Shown here: piece by piece, positions 7,884 through 16,979 of the stretch
Layout: the number at the start of each line of letters is the position of its first letter
How positions within the stretch are numbered: the first letter of the stretch is position 1
Assembly: GCA_045586405.1 (NCBI GenBank)
Contig: JAZNAG010000126.1
Span: 1-45,226, forward strand
Reading direction: 5' to 3'
Source of the DNA: SIG607 sp045586405
GTDB taxonomy: Bacteria; Bacillota; Clostridia; Oscillospirales; Acutalibacteraceae
DNA length: 45,226 bases
Translations under genes and position numbers: made by a program
The notes under the pieces: generated by a model
Databases searched by the model: none
What the model was told of the DNA's origin: nothing
The model's input: only the letters and a program-made list of their open reading frames with translations

Positions 7884-9077
7884 ATGAAAATTTTTGTTGT
7901 AAACGCAGGTAGTTCTTCACTTAAATATCAGCTTATTGATATGGAAACTGAATCTGTACTTGCTAAAGGTCTTTGTGAGAGAATTGGCACTACCGGTGCT
8001 ATTAAGCATAAGGCTGCTGACGGCAGAGAATATGTTGCCGATACTGCTATGCCTACTCATACCGAAGCTTTTGAGGCTGTTGTTTATGCTATGACCAAGA
8101 GCGAAGCCAAGGTTATCGATTCCTTTGACGAAATTTCTGCTATTGGCCATAGAATTGTTCAGGGTGGCAGCATTTTTTCAAAATCTTGCATCATCACCAA
8201 AAAGGAACTTGATCAGATTGATGAGTTAAGCGTTCTTGCTCCTCTTCATAACCCTGCAAATGTGCTTGGCGTTAAGGCTTGTATTAAGACATTTGGTGAA
8301 GAAATTCCTCAGGTTGCAGTATTTGATACCTCTTTCCATCAGACAATGGAAGAAAAGGTTTATATGTTTGCTTTACCATATGAGTATTATGAAAAATACG
8401 GTGTAAGAAAATACGGCGCACACGGTACTTCTCATCGTTTTGTAAGTGATCGTGTTGCTGCTCTTGAAAATAAAGACATTAAAGATCTTAAGATTATTGT
8501 TTGTCACATTGGTAACGGCGCTTCGATAACAGCAGTTAAAGATGGTGCTTGTTGTGATACATCTATGGGCTTTACACCTCTTGATGGCTTTATGATGGGC
8601 ACAAGAACAGGTACACTGGATCCCTCTGCACTTACCTTTATTGCAGAAAAAGAAAACCTTACACCTGCACAGATTAACGATATCTGCAATAAGAAATCCG
8701 GTATGTTGGGCGTTTCGGGTGTTTCTAACGACAACCGTGACGTTTGTGCAGCAGCTGATGTTGGTAATAAGAGAGCTAAACTTGCTGTTGATATGCAGAG
8801 ATATCAGATTCTTAAATTTGTAGGCTCTTATGTGGCTGCTATGAACGGTGTAGATGCTATTGCTTTCACAGCAGGTATCGGTGAAAACGATCCTGATCTT
8901 CGTGAATATGTATGTGAAAATCTTGCATATCTTGGTGTTAAAATTGACAGTGAGAAAAACCATATTCGCGGTCAGGAAATCAAAATTTCTACCGACGATT
9001 CTAAGGTTGATGTATTTGTAATTCCTACAAATGAAGAACTTGCCATTGCACGCGATACACTGGCTCTAATTTCTTAA
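7884..9077 (+). CDS. ackA: Acetate kinase
   Basis: 397 residues, normal length. ASKHA-fold signatures are visible: VNAGSSSLKYQLID at the N terminus, GHRIVQGG, FDTSFHQTM, HIGNGASITAV, MGFTPLDGFMMGTRTG and AFTAGIGEND. It interconverts acetyl phosphate + ADP and acetate + ATP, the main substrate-level ATP step of acetogenic fermentation. AGGAG lies about 10 bases before the ATG. The phosphotransacetylase gene that often accompanies it is not in the window; galK follows after 18 bases. Confidence 0.97.
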   Translation: MKIFVVNAGSSSLKYQLIDMETESVLAKGLCERIGTTGAIKHKAADGREYVADTAMPTHTEAFEAVVYAMTKSEAKVIDSFDEISAIGHRIVQGGSIFSKSCIITKKELDQIDELSVLAPLHNPANVLGVKACIKTFGEEIPQVAVFDTSFHQTMEEKVYMFALPYEYYEKYGVRKYGAHGTSHRFVSDRVAALENKDIKDLKIIVCHIGNGASITAVKDGACCDTSMGFTPLDGFMMGTRTGTLDPSALTFIAEKENLTPAQINDICNKKSGMLGVSGVSNDNRDVCAAADVGNKRAKLAVDMQRYQILKFVGSYVAAMNGVDAIAFTAGIGENDPDLREYVCENLAYLGVKIDSEKNHIRGQEIKISTDDSKVDVFVIPTNEELAIARDTLALIS

Positions 9078-9095
9078 TTCGAAAGGTTGTTTGTT

Positions 9096-10376
9096 TTGAA
9101 TACTAGACAGTTAAAAGTTGCTCTTAACGACGGAAACTTCGATAAAATTTTCAAAGAATTATATCATAATGATGTTTTAGTTTCTCGTGCTCGTTATCTT
9201 AATGCTCTTGAAAAATTCGTTGAATGTTTCGGCGAAAAAGACGATGTGCGCATCTTTTCGGCACCGGGTAGAACTGAGGTTGGCGGAAATCACACCGATC
9301 ATCAGCACGGCAGGGTAGTTACAGGCGGTATTAACCTTGATGTTATTGGCTTTGTTGCTAAAACTAATGATAATATTGTTAAAATTGAGTCTGAAGGTTT
9401 TAATGTTGATCCCGTTGATATATCTGATCTTGAAGCAAATGAGGCTGAATTTGGTAAAACAAGCGCTCTTATTAGAGGTTGCTGTGCTAACTTCAAAAAA
9501 TCGGGATATGAAATCGGCGGTTTTTGCGGATATACAACTTCTGATGTTCTTGGCGGTTCAGGTCTTTCGTCTTCCGCAGCATACGAGGTGCTTATCTGCA
9601 ACATACTTAATGGTCTGTTTAATGATTCTAAAGTGGACTGTATAGAAATTGCTAAAATTTCTCAAAAGGCTGAGCGTGATTATTTTGGCAAGCCCTGTGG
9701 ACTGCTTGATCAAATGGCATCTTCAAATGGTGGCTTTACCGCTATTGATTTTGCTGATCCTGCAAATCCTATTGTAGAGCAAATTGATTTTGATATTGAA
9801 AAACAGGGATATACGCTTTGCGTTGTTGATACCCACGGTGATCATTCAGATTTAACACGTGATTATGCCGATATAACAGTTGAGTGCAGAGAGATAAGCA
9901 GATTTTTTGAAAAAGACTTTTTAAGAGATGTTGATACCGAAAAATTCTATTCTTCTATTTCTACACTGCGCGAAAAGTTTGGCGACAGAGCAGTGCTTAG
10001 AGCTATTCATTTCTTTAATGAAAATGAACGTGCCAAAGAGCAAAAAGAAGCTTTAAAACAAGATAATTTTTCTCATTTCCTTGATCTCGTAAATGAATCC
10101 GGTGATTCATCTTATAAATATTTGCAGAATGTATATTCTATGAGCAATATCAAAAGTCAAGGCCTTTGTCTTGCGCTTTCTCTTACCGAGATGTTCTTAA
10201 AGGGTGACGGCGCTTGCCGTGTTCACGGTGGTGGCTTTGCTGGTACTATTCAGAGTTATATCCCAAGTGAACGAATTGAGGAATATTCAAAAATGATCAA
10301 CAGTGCTTTTGGAGAGGGAAGTTGTTGTATACTTTCTATTCGTTCAAAAGGCGGCTGCGAGATTATTCCTGAATAA
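9096..10376 (+). CDS. galK: Galactokinase-like GHMP kinase
   Basis: About 426 residues with the three GHMP motifs: the N-terminal APGRTEVGGNHTDH signature, the ATP loop LGGSGLSSSAAYE and the C-terminal CRVHGGGFAGTIQ. Galactokinases make galactose-1-phosphate from galactose and ATP. In the signature the usual Gly-Glu-His-Thr-Asp-Tyr reads Gly-Asn-His-Thr-Asp-His, so the Glu that contacts galactose in characterised enzymes is Asn. The substrate could therefore be a related sugar. galT and galE are absent. I chose TTG 9096 because AAAGG (9082-9086) is 9 bases upstream; TTG 9087 abuts the ribosome site. Confidence 0.8.
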   Translation: MNTRQLKVALNDGNFDKIFKELYHNDVLVSRARYLNALEKFVECFGEKDDVRIFSAPGRTEVGGNHTDHQHGRVVTGGINLDVIGFVAKTNDNIVKIESEGFNVDPVDISDLEANEAEFGKTSALIRGCCANFKKSGYEIGGFCGYTTSDVLGGSGLSSSAAYEVLICNILNGLFNDSKVDCIEIAKISQKAERDYFGKPCGLLDQMASSNGGFTAIDFADPANPIVEQIDFDIEKQGYTLCVVDTHGDHSDLTRDYADITVECREISRFFEKDFLRDVDTEKFYSSISTLREKFGDRAVLRAIHFFNENERAKEQKEALKQDNFSHFLDLVNESGDSSYKYLQNVYSMSNIKSQGLCLALSLTEMFLKGDGACRVHGGGFAGTIQSYIPSERIEEYSKMINSAFGEGSCCILSIRSKGGCEIIPE

Positions 10377-10388
10377 TAAGCATAAGAA

Positions 10389-10425
10389 AAACGGTGGTAA
10401 TCATTTACCACCGTTTATTTTTATG
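10389..10425. terminator. Bidirectional intrinsic terminator
   Basis: A perfect 12-bp stem AAACGGTGGTAA (10389-10400)/TTACCACCGTTT (10405-10416) with loop TCAT, followed by TATTTTTAT. It ends galK on the plus strand and the isomerase gene on the minus strand. Confidence 0.9.
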
Positions 10426-10426
10426 T

Positions 10427-11398
10427 TTATGCCCACCACATATTGCAGTTGCTTTCTTTAATTAAGCAGCTCTTTAATACGCTTACGGCTTTTTCAAGAC
10501 CTTCCTTTGGAGCCATAAGACCGTCTTCGTGTTCAATGCTGATTGCGTAATCATAACCTACAATAGCAAGAGCACTGATGATGTCTTTCCAGTAAGAAAC
10601 GTCATTACCGTAACCAACAGCTCTGAACGACCAGGAACGGCCTAAGAAATCAGTATATGATTTGTAGTCGTTGCAACCGTTAACAGCTGTGTTGTATTCG
10701 TCTATCTTAGTATCTTTAGCGTGGAAATGGAAAATAGCATTTTCTTTGCCAAGTTCTTTGATAACAGCTACAGGATCCATACCTTGCCAGATTAAGTGGC
10801 TGGGATCAAGGTTAGCACCGATTTCGGGGCCAACAGCTTTGCGCAGACGAAGAAGAGTTTCAGGGTTATAAACGCAGAAACCGGGATGCATTTCAAAAGC
10901 GATTTTATCAACACCGTGTTCTTTTGCAAACTTAACGGTTTCTTTCCAGTAGGGAATAAGTTTTTCATTCCACTGCCATTCAACAACTTTTTTATACTCG
11001 GGGGGCCAAGCACAAGTTACCCAGTTGGGATTTTCACTTGTTTCACAGTCACCGGGGCAACCTGAGAAAGTGTTTATCTGATGAATGCCAAGCTTTTCAG
11101 CAAGAAGAATTGTCTTCTTAATAGCCGCATCAAAATCGGCAGCGATTTTTTTGTTAGGATGAACGGGGTTAGCGTGACAGCTGAGCGAACTGATTTCAAG
11201 ACCGTATTTTGCAACAGTAACTTTGAATTCTTCTAATGCTTTATCGTCATTAAGTAAAACATCAGGATCAGCGTGCTGAGTGCCGGGATAACCACCAGCG
11301 CCAACCTCGATCATTTCAAGACCGATAGATTTAAAGTAAGCAAGAGCTTCTTCAAAAGGCTGATCGCCAAGAAGGTTTGTTAAAACACCAAGTTTCAT
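10427..11398 (-). CDS. Sugar phosphate isomerase/epimerase (xylose isomerase-like TIM barrel)
   Basis: 323 residues of the AP-endonuclease-2/xylose-isomerase-like TIM-barrel fold. Likely metal ligands in the usual order are Glu in AFEMHPG, Asp/His in LDPSHL, His in FHFHAKD and Glu in ISIEHED. Members isomerise or epimerise sugars, inosose or hydroxypyruvate; the substrate cannot be told from sequence. No signal peptide. Shine-Dalgarno GAGGTG is just upstream. It stands alone 58 bases after engB, and may share the lon-engB transcript. The C-terminal CNMWWA tail is unremarkable. Confidence 0.85.
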   Translation of the reverse strand: MKLGVLTNLLGDQPFEEALAYFKSIGLEMIEVGAGGYPGTQHADPDVLLNDDKALEEFKVTVAKYGLEISSLSCHANPVHPNKKIAADFDAAIKKTILLAEKLGIHQINTFSGCPGDCETSENPNWVTCAWPPEYKKVVEWQWNEKLIPYWKETVKFAKEHGVDKIAFEMHPGFCVYNPETLLRLRKAVGPEIGANLDPSHLIWQGMDPVAVIKELGKENAIFHFHAKDTKIDEYNTAVNGCNDYKSYTDFLGRSWSFRAVGYGNDVSYWKDIISALAIVGYDYAISIEHEDGLMAPKEGLEKAVSVLKSCLIKESNCNMWWA

Positions 11399-11456
11399 AT
11401 TAACACCTCATAAAATAATTTATTTACTCTAATTTTAAAAGAATATTTGATTTATG

Positions 11457-12035
11457 TCAAGCATTCTCAAGTATTTCTTTGATTTTTTCAATACCAAGCC
11501 CCGAAGAAGCAGAGGTGGGTATAATTTCTGTATCTAAGGCAAAATCACCCAGTTCATCTTTAAAGGAATCAAGACGGTCATTAAACTGAGTTTTGTTAAG
11601 CTTGTCACCTTTGGTTAAAATAATTGTGTACGGAATTTTCATTTGACTCATAAAATCAAGCATAGAATAGTCAAATTCACTGGGCGGATGGCGCATATCA
11701 ATAAGTTGAAAAACCATTTTGATATTTCTTCCGCTTTTGAAATAGCCTTCCATCAAATCTGACCAACGAGTTCGCTCTCCAAAAGGCACCTTTGCATAGC
11801 CATAACCGGGTAAATCAACTAGACGGATATTATCTAGCTTAAAAAAGTTAATTGTTACGGTTTTACCGGGGCTTGAGCTAACGCGTGCAAGTGATTTGCG
11901 GTTTACTATTTTATTGATCAGTGAAGATTTTCCTACATTTGATCTGCCCGAAAAACAAAACTCGGGCAAATCAGACAATGTTAACTGCTCGGCAGTGCCG
12001 AAAGATTTTTCATATTCAATTTTATTATAATTCAT
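11457..12035 (-). CDS. engB: Ribosome biogenesis GTPase EngB (YsxC/YihA)
   Basis: 192 residues, the family's usual length. TrmE-Era-EngA-EngB GTPase motifs: G1 GRSNVGKSSL, G2 SSPGKTVTINF, G3 DLPGYGYAKV, G4 TKGD, and G5-like TSASSGLG. It acts in late large-subunit assembly. Its ATG overlaps the lon stop codon by one base (TAATG), indicating translational coupling; lon-engB adjacency is common in Firmicutes. Confidence 0.97.
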   Translation of the reverse strand: MNYNKIEYEKSFGTAEQLTLSDLPEFCFSGRSNVGKSSLINKIVNRKSLARVSSSPGKTVTINFFKLDNIRLVDLPGYGYAKVPFGERTRWSDLMEGYFKSGRNIKMVFQLIDMRHPPSEFDYSMLDFMSQMKIPYTIILTKGDKLNKTQFNDRLDSFKDELGDFALDTEIIPTSASSGLGIEKIKEILENA

Positions 12036-14359
12036 TATCTTATCAGCGCCTTATCTAAAATTTCATCTTGATGTGTTACGGGAACAAATTCAAGATTATC
12101 TTTGACTATTTGATCTACATCTTCAAGATCCGCAAGATTATCTTTTGGTATAAATACAGTTTTAACACCGCTTCTGTAGGCTGCTATCGACTTTTCACGA
12201 AGTCCGCCGATTGGTAGAACTCTGCCTCGTATTGAGATTTCGCCTGTCATAGCTACATCACGACGCACAGGCTTGTCGGTAAGCGCGGAAACAAGTGCGG
12301 TTGTCATTGTAACACCTGCTGAAGGACCGTCTTTAGGTATTGCAGATTCGGTAGCGTGAATGTGTATATCGGTTGTTTTATAAAAATCAGGAGCAATTCC
12401 CAAATTATCAGCCTTTGAACGTACATAAGTCAGCGCAGCGTGAGCTGATTCTTTCATAATGTCACCAAGTGAACCTGTCAGTTCAAGCTTACCCGAACCG
12501 GGTATGGCGGATACTTCAATTTGCATGAGTTCGCCGCCTACAGATGTCCAGGCAAGACCGTTTATTACGCCAACTTCGCTTTCTTTTGAAATAGCTTCGG
12601 GACGATAACGGTGTCTGCCCAGCATTTCGGTAATCTTTTTGCTGTCTATCTTTACAGTAGCAACAGAATTTTCAACAATTTCTTTTGCTGCTTTTCTGCA
12701 AAGGGTAGCGATTATTCTCTCCAGCGTTCTGACACCTGCTTCACGTGTATAAAAATCAATAACATCATATATTGCTTTGTCATTGATTTTAAACTGAGCA
12801 GTAGTAAGTCCGTGGCGTTTAATCTGCTTTTTAAGAAGATGTTTTTTAGCAATGTTGAATTTTTCCTCACGAGTGTAACTTGAAAGCTCAATAATTTCAA
12901 GTCTGTCACGAAGAGCAGGAGGAATTGTATCAAGTGAATTTGCTGTTGTTATAAACACAGTTTTGCTTAAATCAAAGGGCAGATCAATGTAGTGATCGGT
13001 AAAGGTGCTGTTCTGCTCTCCATCGAGAACTTCAAGAAGGGCAGAGGCAGGATCACCCTTATAATTTGAACAAAGCTTATCAATTTCATCAAGCAAAATA
13101 AGAGCGTTATTACTTTTTGACTGTTTTACTGCAGACATTATTTTGCCCGGCATTGCACCTATATAGGTTTTTCTGTGTCCACGTATTTCAGCTTCGTCAT
13201 TGATACCGCCCAGGGATATTCTGGCAAAGTTTCTGCCCATACATTCGGCAATGGTTTTTGCAATAGAAGTTTTACCAACACCAGGAGGGCCGTAAAGACA
13301 TATTATCTGTCCGCTGATATCAGAAACTAGCGAATATACCGAAAGCATTTCAAGAATTCGTTCTTTAACCTTTTGCATACCATAAAAATCGCGGTCTAAA
13401 ATTTTAGCGGATTTTTTAATATCGCTCACAGTTTCGGTAAAAATATTCCAAGGAAGAGAAAGGCACTCGTCAAGATAATTTCTGACAATAGCAGATTCTT
13501 GAGAGCCTTGTGGCATTTTTAACAGCTTGTTGACTTCGTTGTTCAGTTTTTCTTTGACGGAGTCACTGGCGCTCAGCTGCGAAATTCTTTCAAAATAGCC
13601 ATCTGTTTCGTCATAAGCTTCACCGTATAATTCTTCATTTATTGCCTTAATCTGTTCTTTAAGGTAATATTCACGCTGATTATCGTCGATTTGAACTTTT
13701 ACGTTCTCGCTTATGCGGTTATCAATTTTCAAAAGACTGCATTCTTTTGAAATTAGCTTTAGTAAAACTTTAGCTCTTGTATGTGGATCAAGCTGTTCAA
13801 GAACATACTGTCTGTCATCTACAGGAGCAGGCATGTTAGCGGCAACATAGTCACTTAACTGAGAAATATCGTCAATTGTAGCCACGTTCATCATTATATC
13901 GGTAGAAATACCAACCTGCAGAAGTAGGGCATACTGCTCAAAGCCTTCGCGAATTTTTCTTATCAGAGCTTCGGTGTATTTTTCTGTATGATGTTTATAT
14001 ACATCATCAACTCTTTTGACCTGAGCAAAAGAAAAAGGACCTTTGCGTACAGCTATTCTTTTTGCACGATAAATGCCTTCAGCCACAACTTTTATGCTTT
14101 TTTCCGAAAGCTTTAAAACCTGACGAATTCTGGCAACACAGCCAATTTCGTATAGCTCGTTTTCATCCGGTTCTTCAAGGCGCATATCTTTTTGTGCAAC
14201 AAGAAAAAGCAACTGATCTTTATCCATAGCTGTGTTTAAAGCGACTATTGACGATTTTCTGCCGACTTCAAAATGAATAGTCGACTCAGGAAAAGCAATA
14301 AGACCGCGCAGCGGTATAATAGGAACTGTTATAGTAGGGGTATTAACTGAGATTGACAT
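12035..14359 (-). CDS. lon: ATP-dependent protease Lon (LonA type)
   Basis: 774 residues. It has an N-terminal substrate domain (VPIIPLRGLIAFPES), the AAA+ module with Walker A GPPGVGKTS and Walker B ILLDEIDKL, and a C-terminal protease with catalytic Ser in KDGPSAGVT (Ser680) and the Lys in IGGLREKSIAA. It degrades misfolded and regulatory proteins in the cytoplasm. It leads the lon-engB pair and has a clear sigma-A promoter. No heat-shock operator (CIRCE-like) is visible in the short upstream region. Confidence 0.98.
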   Translation of the reverse strand: MSISVNTPTITVPIIPLRGLIAFPESTIHFEVGRKSSIVALNTAMDKDQLLFLVAQKDMRLEEPDENELYEIGCVARIRQVLKLSEKSIKVVAEGIYRAKRIAVRKGPFSFAQVKRVDDVYKHHTEKYTEALIRKIREGFEQYALLLQVGISTDIMMNVATIDDISQLSDYVAANMPAPVDDRQYVLEQLDPHTRAKVLLKLISKECSLLKIDNRISENVKVQIDDNQREYYLKEQIKAINEELYGEAYDETDGYFERISQLSASDSVKEKLNNEVNKLLKMPQGSQESAIVRNYLDECLSLPWNIFTETVSDIKKSAKILDRDFYGMQKVKERILEMLSVYSLVSDISGQIICLYGPPGVGKTSIAKTIAECMGRNFARISLGGINDEAEIRGHRKTYIGAMPGKIMSAVKQSKSNNALILLDEIDKLCSNYKGDPASALLEVLDGEQNSTFTDHYIDLPFDLSKTVFITTANSLDTIPPALRDRLEIIELSSYTREEKFNIAKKHLLKKQIKRHGLTTAQFKINDKAIYDVIDFYTREAGVRTLERIIATLCRKAAKEIVENSVATVKIDSKKITEMLGRHRYRPEAISKESEVGVINGLAWTSVGGELMQIEVSAIPGSGKLELTGSLGDIMKESAHAALTYVRSKADNLGIAPDFYKTTDIHIHATESAIPKDGPSAGVTMTTALVSALTDKPVRRDVAMTGEISIRGRVLPIGGLREKSIAAYRSGVKTVFIPKDNLADLEDVDQIVKDNLEFVPVTHQDEILDKALIR

Positions 14360-14395
14360 ATTTGACCTCCGTTATATCTTAAATCAATCTATACC

Positions 14396-14424
14396 ATTAT
14401 ACATTATTTTTATTTTTAATTCAA
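14396..14424 (-). promoter_or_regulatory. Sigma-A promoter of lon-engB
   Basis: On the minus strand TTGAAT (14419-14424) and TATAAT (14396-14401) are separated by exactly 17 bases, and the -10 lies about 37 bases upstream of the lon ATG. Confidence 0.8.
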
Positions 14425-14473
14425 CACTATAAAATGAATTTAATATTTTCTTAAAATATATGTTTATAGTCAA

Positions 14474-14509
14474 TTGACAAAAAACCTAAATTGGTTTAAA
14501 ATATTTAGG
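14474..14509 (+). promoter_or_regulatory. Sigma-A promoter of rpe with an overlapping dyad
   Basis: TTGACA (14474-14479), 17 bases, TAAAAT (14497-14502). A perfect dyad CCTAAAT (14485-14491)/ATTTAGG (14503-14509) straddles the -10 box, a position where a repressor would block RNA polymerase. Confidence 0.75.
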
Positions 14510-14525
14510 AAGCGGAGGTGCGAAT

Positions 14526-15170
14526 ATGTCACAAATTTCACCGTCAATTTTAGGTGTAGATTTTACTAATCTTAAAAACGTAGTGAAGAAAATTGAAGAC
14601 AGTGGGGCAGATATGCTTCACGTTGATGTTATGGACGGTATTTTTGTGCCTAATGTTTCATTTTCACTTTCGGAAGTTGAGGTAATTTATAACCTTACCT
14701 CACTACCTTTAGATGTTCACCTTATGATTGATTCACCTCATAAATATGTTGAAGATTTTGCAAAATTTTCCAGTTATTTAGGAATACATTTTGAGTCTAA
14801 TTCAAATACTGCCGAAACCTTGCTTAAAATTAAAAAATGCGGTTCTAAAACCTGTCTTGTGATCAAACCGAAAACATCTGCAGAAGAAATTTTCTCTCTT
14901 CTTCCACTTTGTGATATGGTGCTGGTTATGTCGGTTGAGCCCGGCTTTGGGGGACAAAAATTTATGCCATCAGCTATCGATAAACTGATGGCACTGAAAA
15001 AGTATATTATAGACAATAACCTGAATGTACTATTAGAGGTAGATGGCGGAATAGATGCCGAAACCGGTAAGCAGGCGGTAATTTCCGGTGCAGATGTATT
15101 GGTTGTTGGCAGTTATCTGTTTAATGGCGATAATTTAGCAGAAAAGGTTGATTATTTTAAGAATCTTTAA
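14526..15170 (+). CDS. rpe: Ribulose-phosphate 3-epimerase
   Basis: 214 residues, standard length. TIM-barrel epimerase motifs: SPSILGVDF, HVDVMDGIFVPN with a metal-binding His and Asp, LDVHLMI, VEPGFGGQKF and EVDGGID. It interconverts ribulose-5-phosphate and xylulose-5-phosphate in the pentose phosphate pathway. Strong Shine-Dalgarno GCGGAGGTG. In many Firmicutes rpe lies beside rsgA and thiN; here it is alone. Its 3' end overlaps the convergent small gene at 15157 by 14 bases. Confidence 0.96.
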   Translation: MSQISPSILGVDFTNLKNVVKKIEDSGADMLHVDVMDGIFVPNVSFSLSEVEVIYNLTSLPLDVHLMIDSPHKYVEDFAKFSSYLGIHFESNSNTAETLLKIKKCGSKTCLVIKPKTSAEEIFSLLPLCDMVLVMSVEPGFGGQKFMPSAIDKLMALKKYIIDNNLNVLLEVDGGIDAETGKQAVISGADVLVVGSYLFNGDNLAEKVDYFKNL

Positions 15171-15435
15171 TTGCCTTGCCAATTTCAATAATTGCATTTT
15201 CACTTATTAATTTTCCATATTCTTCAAGAATGTTTTTAATGTATTTTTGTGAGTATGGTGTTTTGTATTTAAAATGTGTTATACATTTGTTAACTTCCAA
15301 GAAGTACTGTTTGTTGTAGGTATATAATCTGGCTTTTGCGTTATTTTTTTCATACAATGCAGAAACCGCATCAAACAGCGCTTCACAGTCATTAAACTTG
15401 TATATAAAATAATTTTTGCATTTTATGCGTTGCAT
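15157..15435 (-). CDS. Small protein resembling the C-terminal domain of adaptor MecA
   Basis: 92 residues from ATG 15435 (in-frame GTG/TTG at 15447/15450 are alternatives). Two stretches look like MecA's C domain: YKFNDCEALFDAVSALYEKN followed by RLYTYNKQYFLEV, and LEEYGKLISENAIIEIG near the end. MecA has an N domain that binds substrates and a C domain that docks on ClpC; only the second is present. If right, this may be a stripped-down ClpC-binding protein, or a decayed mecA. The match is by recalled pattern, not by search. It overlaps rpe tail to tail and diverges from the phosphomutase gene. Confidence 0.5.
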   Translation of the reverse strand: MQRIKCKNYFIYKFNDCEALFDAVSALYEKNNAKARLYTYNKQYFLEVNKCITHFKYKTPYSQKYIKNILEEYGKLISENAIIEIGKAIKDS

Positions 15436-15469
15436 ATTATGTGTCACCAATATTTTAGGAGATAGAATT

Positions 15470-16945
15470 ATGGATTATTTAGTATTAAAAAGCGGAACCG
15501 ATGTTAGAGGTATTGCCTCTGATGTTTTTGGCGAAAAGGTTAACCTTACAGATAAGGCAGTTTCGGATATTACATACGCCTTTGTTTGTTGGCTTACCGA
15601 TAAACTTGAAAAACCTGCCGAGGAATTAACCGTTTCTGTAGGTCACGATTCAAGAATATCTGCTGACAGAATTTCTGCCAGCGTAATTGATGCACTTGTT
15701 AAATCAGGAATAACTGTTAAAAACTGTAATTTAGCATCTACACCCGCTATGTTTATGACAACTGTCGAAATTGGTTGTGATGCCGCAATTCAAATAACGG
15801 CTAGTCATCATCCGGCTGATCGTAACGGTCTTAAATTCTTTATACGTTCAGGCGGACTTGACGGTAAGGATATTGCCGAAATATTAAAACTTGCAAATGA
15901 CGAATCTAAATACCTGCCCATGAAAGACGGTATTGTCAGCGATGTTGACTTTATGAAGAATTATGCCACTTTACTTCGTAATATAATTTGTAAAGAAACC
16001 GGAAAAAGTGAAGAAGATAAACCTCTCAAAAACTTCCATATCGTAGTTGATGCAGGAAATGGTGCAGGCGGTTTTTATGCAAAAGAAGTTTTAGAGGCTC
16101 TTGGCGCCGATATTAGTGGCAGTCAGTTTTTAAATCCTGACGGAATGTTCCCGAATCATATTCCTAATCCAGAAAACAAAACTGCTATGGAAAGTATATG
16201 CGGTGCTGTCGTTAATAATAAAGCAGACCTTGGTGTTATTTTCGACACTGATGTTGATAGAGCAGGCTGTGTAGGCAAAAACGGCGAAGAAATCAACCGC
16301 AATCGTCTTATAGCTTTGTCTGCCGTTATTGTCAGCAAGGATAATCCCGGCGCGACTATAGTAACCGATTCTGTTACTTCAGACGGCCTTAAGACTTTCA
16401 TTGAAGATAACCTTGGCTGTGTTCATTACAGATATCGCCGCGGTTATAAAAATGTTATAGACAAAGCTAAAGAACTGTGCGATAAAGGCATAAATTCTCC
16501 TCTTGCTATTGAAACTTCCGGCCACGCAGCTCTTAAAGAGAATTATTTTCTCGATGACGGTGCATATTTAGTTACCAAAATTATTATTGAACTTGCAAAA
16601 GGTACTGATATAGATGAACTTCTAAAGCCTTTAAAAATGCCTGTAGAAGAAAGAGAATGCAGATTTAAAATTACTACCGATGATTTTAAAACTTATGGCG
16701 AACAGGTAATTGCAGAACTTGAAAAATTCGCCTTAAAACAGACAGACTGGAAAATAGCCGATGACAACAGGGAAGGCATTAGAATTTCCGTTCCGGGTGG
16801 TTGGTTCTTGCTTAGACTCAGCGTTCACGATCCGGTAATGCCAATTAACTTTGAAAGTGATATTGCAGGCGGAATTGATAAAACGGTTGAAACACTCACA
16901 CCATTTTTCAATGAATTTTCAAGCCTTGATTTAGGTGATTTTTAA
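15470..16945 (+). CDS. Alpha-phosphohexomutase (phosphomannomutase/phosphoglucomutase)
   Basis: 491 residues from ATG 15470, which has AGGAGA seven bases upstream; an upstream in-frame ATG at 15416 lacks one. Family motifs: phosphoserine loop ITASHHPADRNGLKFF, metal loop FDTDVDRAG, sugar loop ETSGHAAL, and the C-terminal phosphate-binding region (REGIRISVPGGW). It moves phosphate between C1 and C6 of mannose or glucose, feeding GDP-mannose, UDP-glucose or glycolysis; the choice of sugar cannot be told. A terminator follows directly. Confidence 0.9.
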   Translation: MDYLVLKSGTDVRGIASDVFGEKVNLTDKAVSDITYAFVCWLTDKLEKPAEELTVSVGHDSRISADRISASVIDALVKSGITVKNCNLASTPAMFMTTVEIGCDAAIQITASHHPADRNGLKFFIRSGGLDGKDIAEILKLANDESKYLPMKDGIVSDVDFMKNYATLLRNIICKETGKSEEDKPLKNFHIVVDAGNGAGGFYAKEVLEALGADISGSQFLNPDGMFPNHIPNPENKTAMESICGAVVNNKADLGVIFDTDVDRAGCVGKNGEEINRNRLIALSAVIVSKDNPGATIVTDSVTSDGLKTFIEDNLGCVHYRYRRGYKNVIDKAKELCDKGINSPLAIETSGHAALKENYFLDDGAYLVTKIIIELAKGTDIDELLKPLKMPVEERECRFKITTDDFKTYGEQVIAELEKFALKQTDWKIADDNREGIRISVPGGWFLLRLSVHDPVMPINFESDIAGGIDKTVETLTPFFNEFSSLDLGDF

Positions 16946-16954
16946 TCAATTTGA

Positions 16955-16979
16955 AACGCCCCGTATGGGGCGTTTTTTT
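16955..16979. terminator. Intrinsic terminator
   Basis: AACGCCCC (16955-16962)/GGGGCGTT (16967-16974), loop GTAT, followed by seven consecutive Ts starting within the right arm. It lies between the convergent phosphohexomutase and Cys-rich genes. Confidence 0.9.

Noticed and set aside
8373..8963. A 196-codon open frame on the minus strand inside ackA
   Set aside because: It lies wholly antisense to a fully conserved acetate kinase, has no ribosome site, and its odd Cys/Asn-rich composition is what the reverse of biased ackA codons yields.
15416..15470. An 18-residue N-terminal extension of the phosphohexomutase
   Set aside because: ATG 15470 has a well-spaced AGGAGA, while ATG 15416 has none and lies inside the divergent MecA-like gene.
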